Source: SIG710 sp045605745
GTDB lineage: Bacteria; Bacillota; Clostridia; Oscillospirales; CAG-272
Reading direction: 5' to 3'
Length of the DNA: 14,033 bases
Assembly (NCBI GenBank): GCA_045605745.1
Contig: JAZUQN010000183.1
Span: 1 to 14,033 of the forward strand
Shown: one piece after another, positions 13,888 to 14,033 of the stretch
How the letters are laid out: each line of letters starts with the position of its first letter
Position numbering within the stretch: position 1 is the first letter of the stretch
Notes under the pieces: generated by a model
Told to the model about the DNA's origin: nothing
What the model saw: the letters and a program-made list of their open reading frames with translations, nothing else
Databases searched by the model: none
Program-made: the position numbers and the translations under genes

Positions 13888-14033
13888 GCCAAACAAACTA
13901 AATATACAGTCTATGGGTGTATTTTTCTTTTGGGATACTTTATACCCTTTTTGACAATACTCTTTTCTGATGAATTTGATAAAATGCAAATTCCATACAC
14001 GAGAGAGTATAGTAATATACTCAATCTGTATAT
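13888..14033 (+). other. Long structured leader, possible cis-regulatory RNA (cut by the window edge)
   Basis: This is the 5' part of the transcript from the promoter at 13853. It has a hairpin GGGTGTA/TATACCC (13915-13921 with 13941-13947, one G-U pair) followed by five T residues, a possible weak attenuator. A second hairpin follows, GAGTATA-GTAA-TATACTC (14005-14022), with a GNRA-type loop and an outer ATACA/TGTAT stem (13995-13999 with 14027-14031). No known riboswitch consensus is recognised, and the rest is outside the window. The remainder of the gene-free stretch 13678-13887 holds only the terminator, two palindromes and promoter listed separately. Confidence 0.4.

Noticed and set aside
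13951..13985. Second promoter starting at the perfect TTGACA at 13951
   Set aside because: The only -10-like hexamers downstream (GATAAA, TAAAAT) give spacers of 21 and 23 bases, too long for sigma-A.
13995..14033. T-box leader at the right edge
   Set aside because: GAGAG and a stem are present, but no specifier loop, AG-bulge or TGG-containing T-box sequence is visible before the window ends.

Overview
The window reads as chromosomal DNA of an A+T-rich Gram-positive Firmicute, most likely an anaerobic member of the Clostridia (Oscillospiraceae/Ruminococcaceae-like). This is inferred from an LtaS-type lipoteichoic acid synthase, a 3D/G5 cell-wall protein, a CwlD-like amidase, a NuoE/HndA-type iron-sulfur subunit behind a Rex-like operator, strong GGAGG/AGGGG ribosome binding sites, and clear sigma-A promoters with 17-base spacers. 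I see no tRNA, rRNA, CRISPR array, transposase or phage gene. Most of it looks like ordinary core or envelope-related genome.

Layout. (1) 1-477, minus: the 5' part (nearly all) of a NuoE/HndA-like [2Fe-2S] subunit, with a promoter at 570-598 and a near-consensus Rex operator at 495-512 between promoter and start codon. (2) 727-3074, minus: a two-gene operon of a 3D-domain cell-wall protein and a MATE transporter, with its own promoter (3134-3162) and a terminator (678-708). (3) 3225-7319, minus: a tightly packed operon of an LtaS-like lipoteichoic acid synthase, KtrB and KtrA. (4) 7524-11615, plus, divergent from (3): a CwlD-like amidase, then a 1080-residue secreted and C-terminally anchored protein with a probable DUF5722/glycosidase-like core. 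The second gene has its own promoter and ends in a strong terminator. (5) 11668-11803: a gene-free 136-bp imperfect palindrome between converging genes, either a structured RNA or a MITE-like repeat. (6) 11848-12834, minus: an AEC permease. Divergent from it, 13036-13677, plus: an orotate phosphoribosyltransferase-like protein whose PRPP motif has lost both acidic residues. The two share a 201-bp intergenic region carrying a 16-bp inverted repeat. (7) 13678-14033: a terminator, two perfect palindromes, a strong promoter and a structured leader for a gene beyond the window.

How the parts fit. The centre is envelope and turgor biology: teichoic acid polymerisation and K+ uptake share one transcript, facing peptidoglycan amidase and anchored surface-protein genes. 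The left edge belongs to NADH/ferredoxin/hydrogenase redox metabolism, and its operator suggests NADH/NAD+ control. No clear novel multi-gene system was found. The items most worth a second look are the 136-bp palindrome, the degenerate PRTase, the Rex box, the LtaS-KtrBA operon and the structured leader at the right edge.
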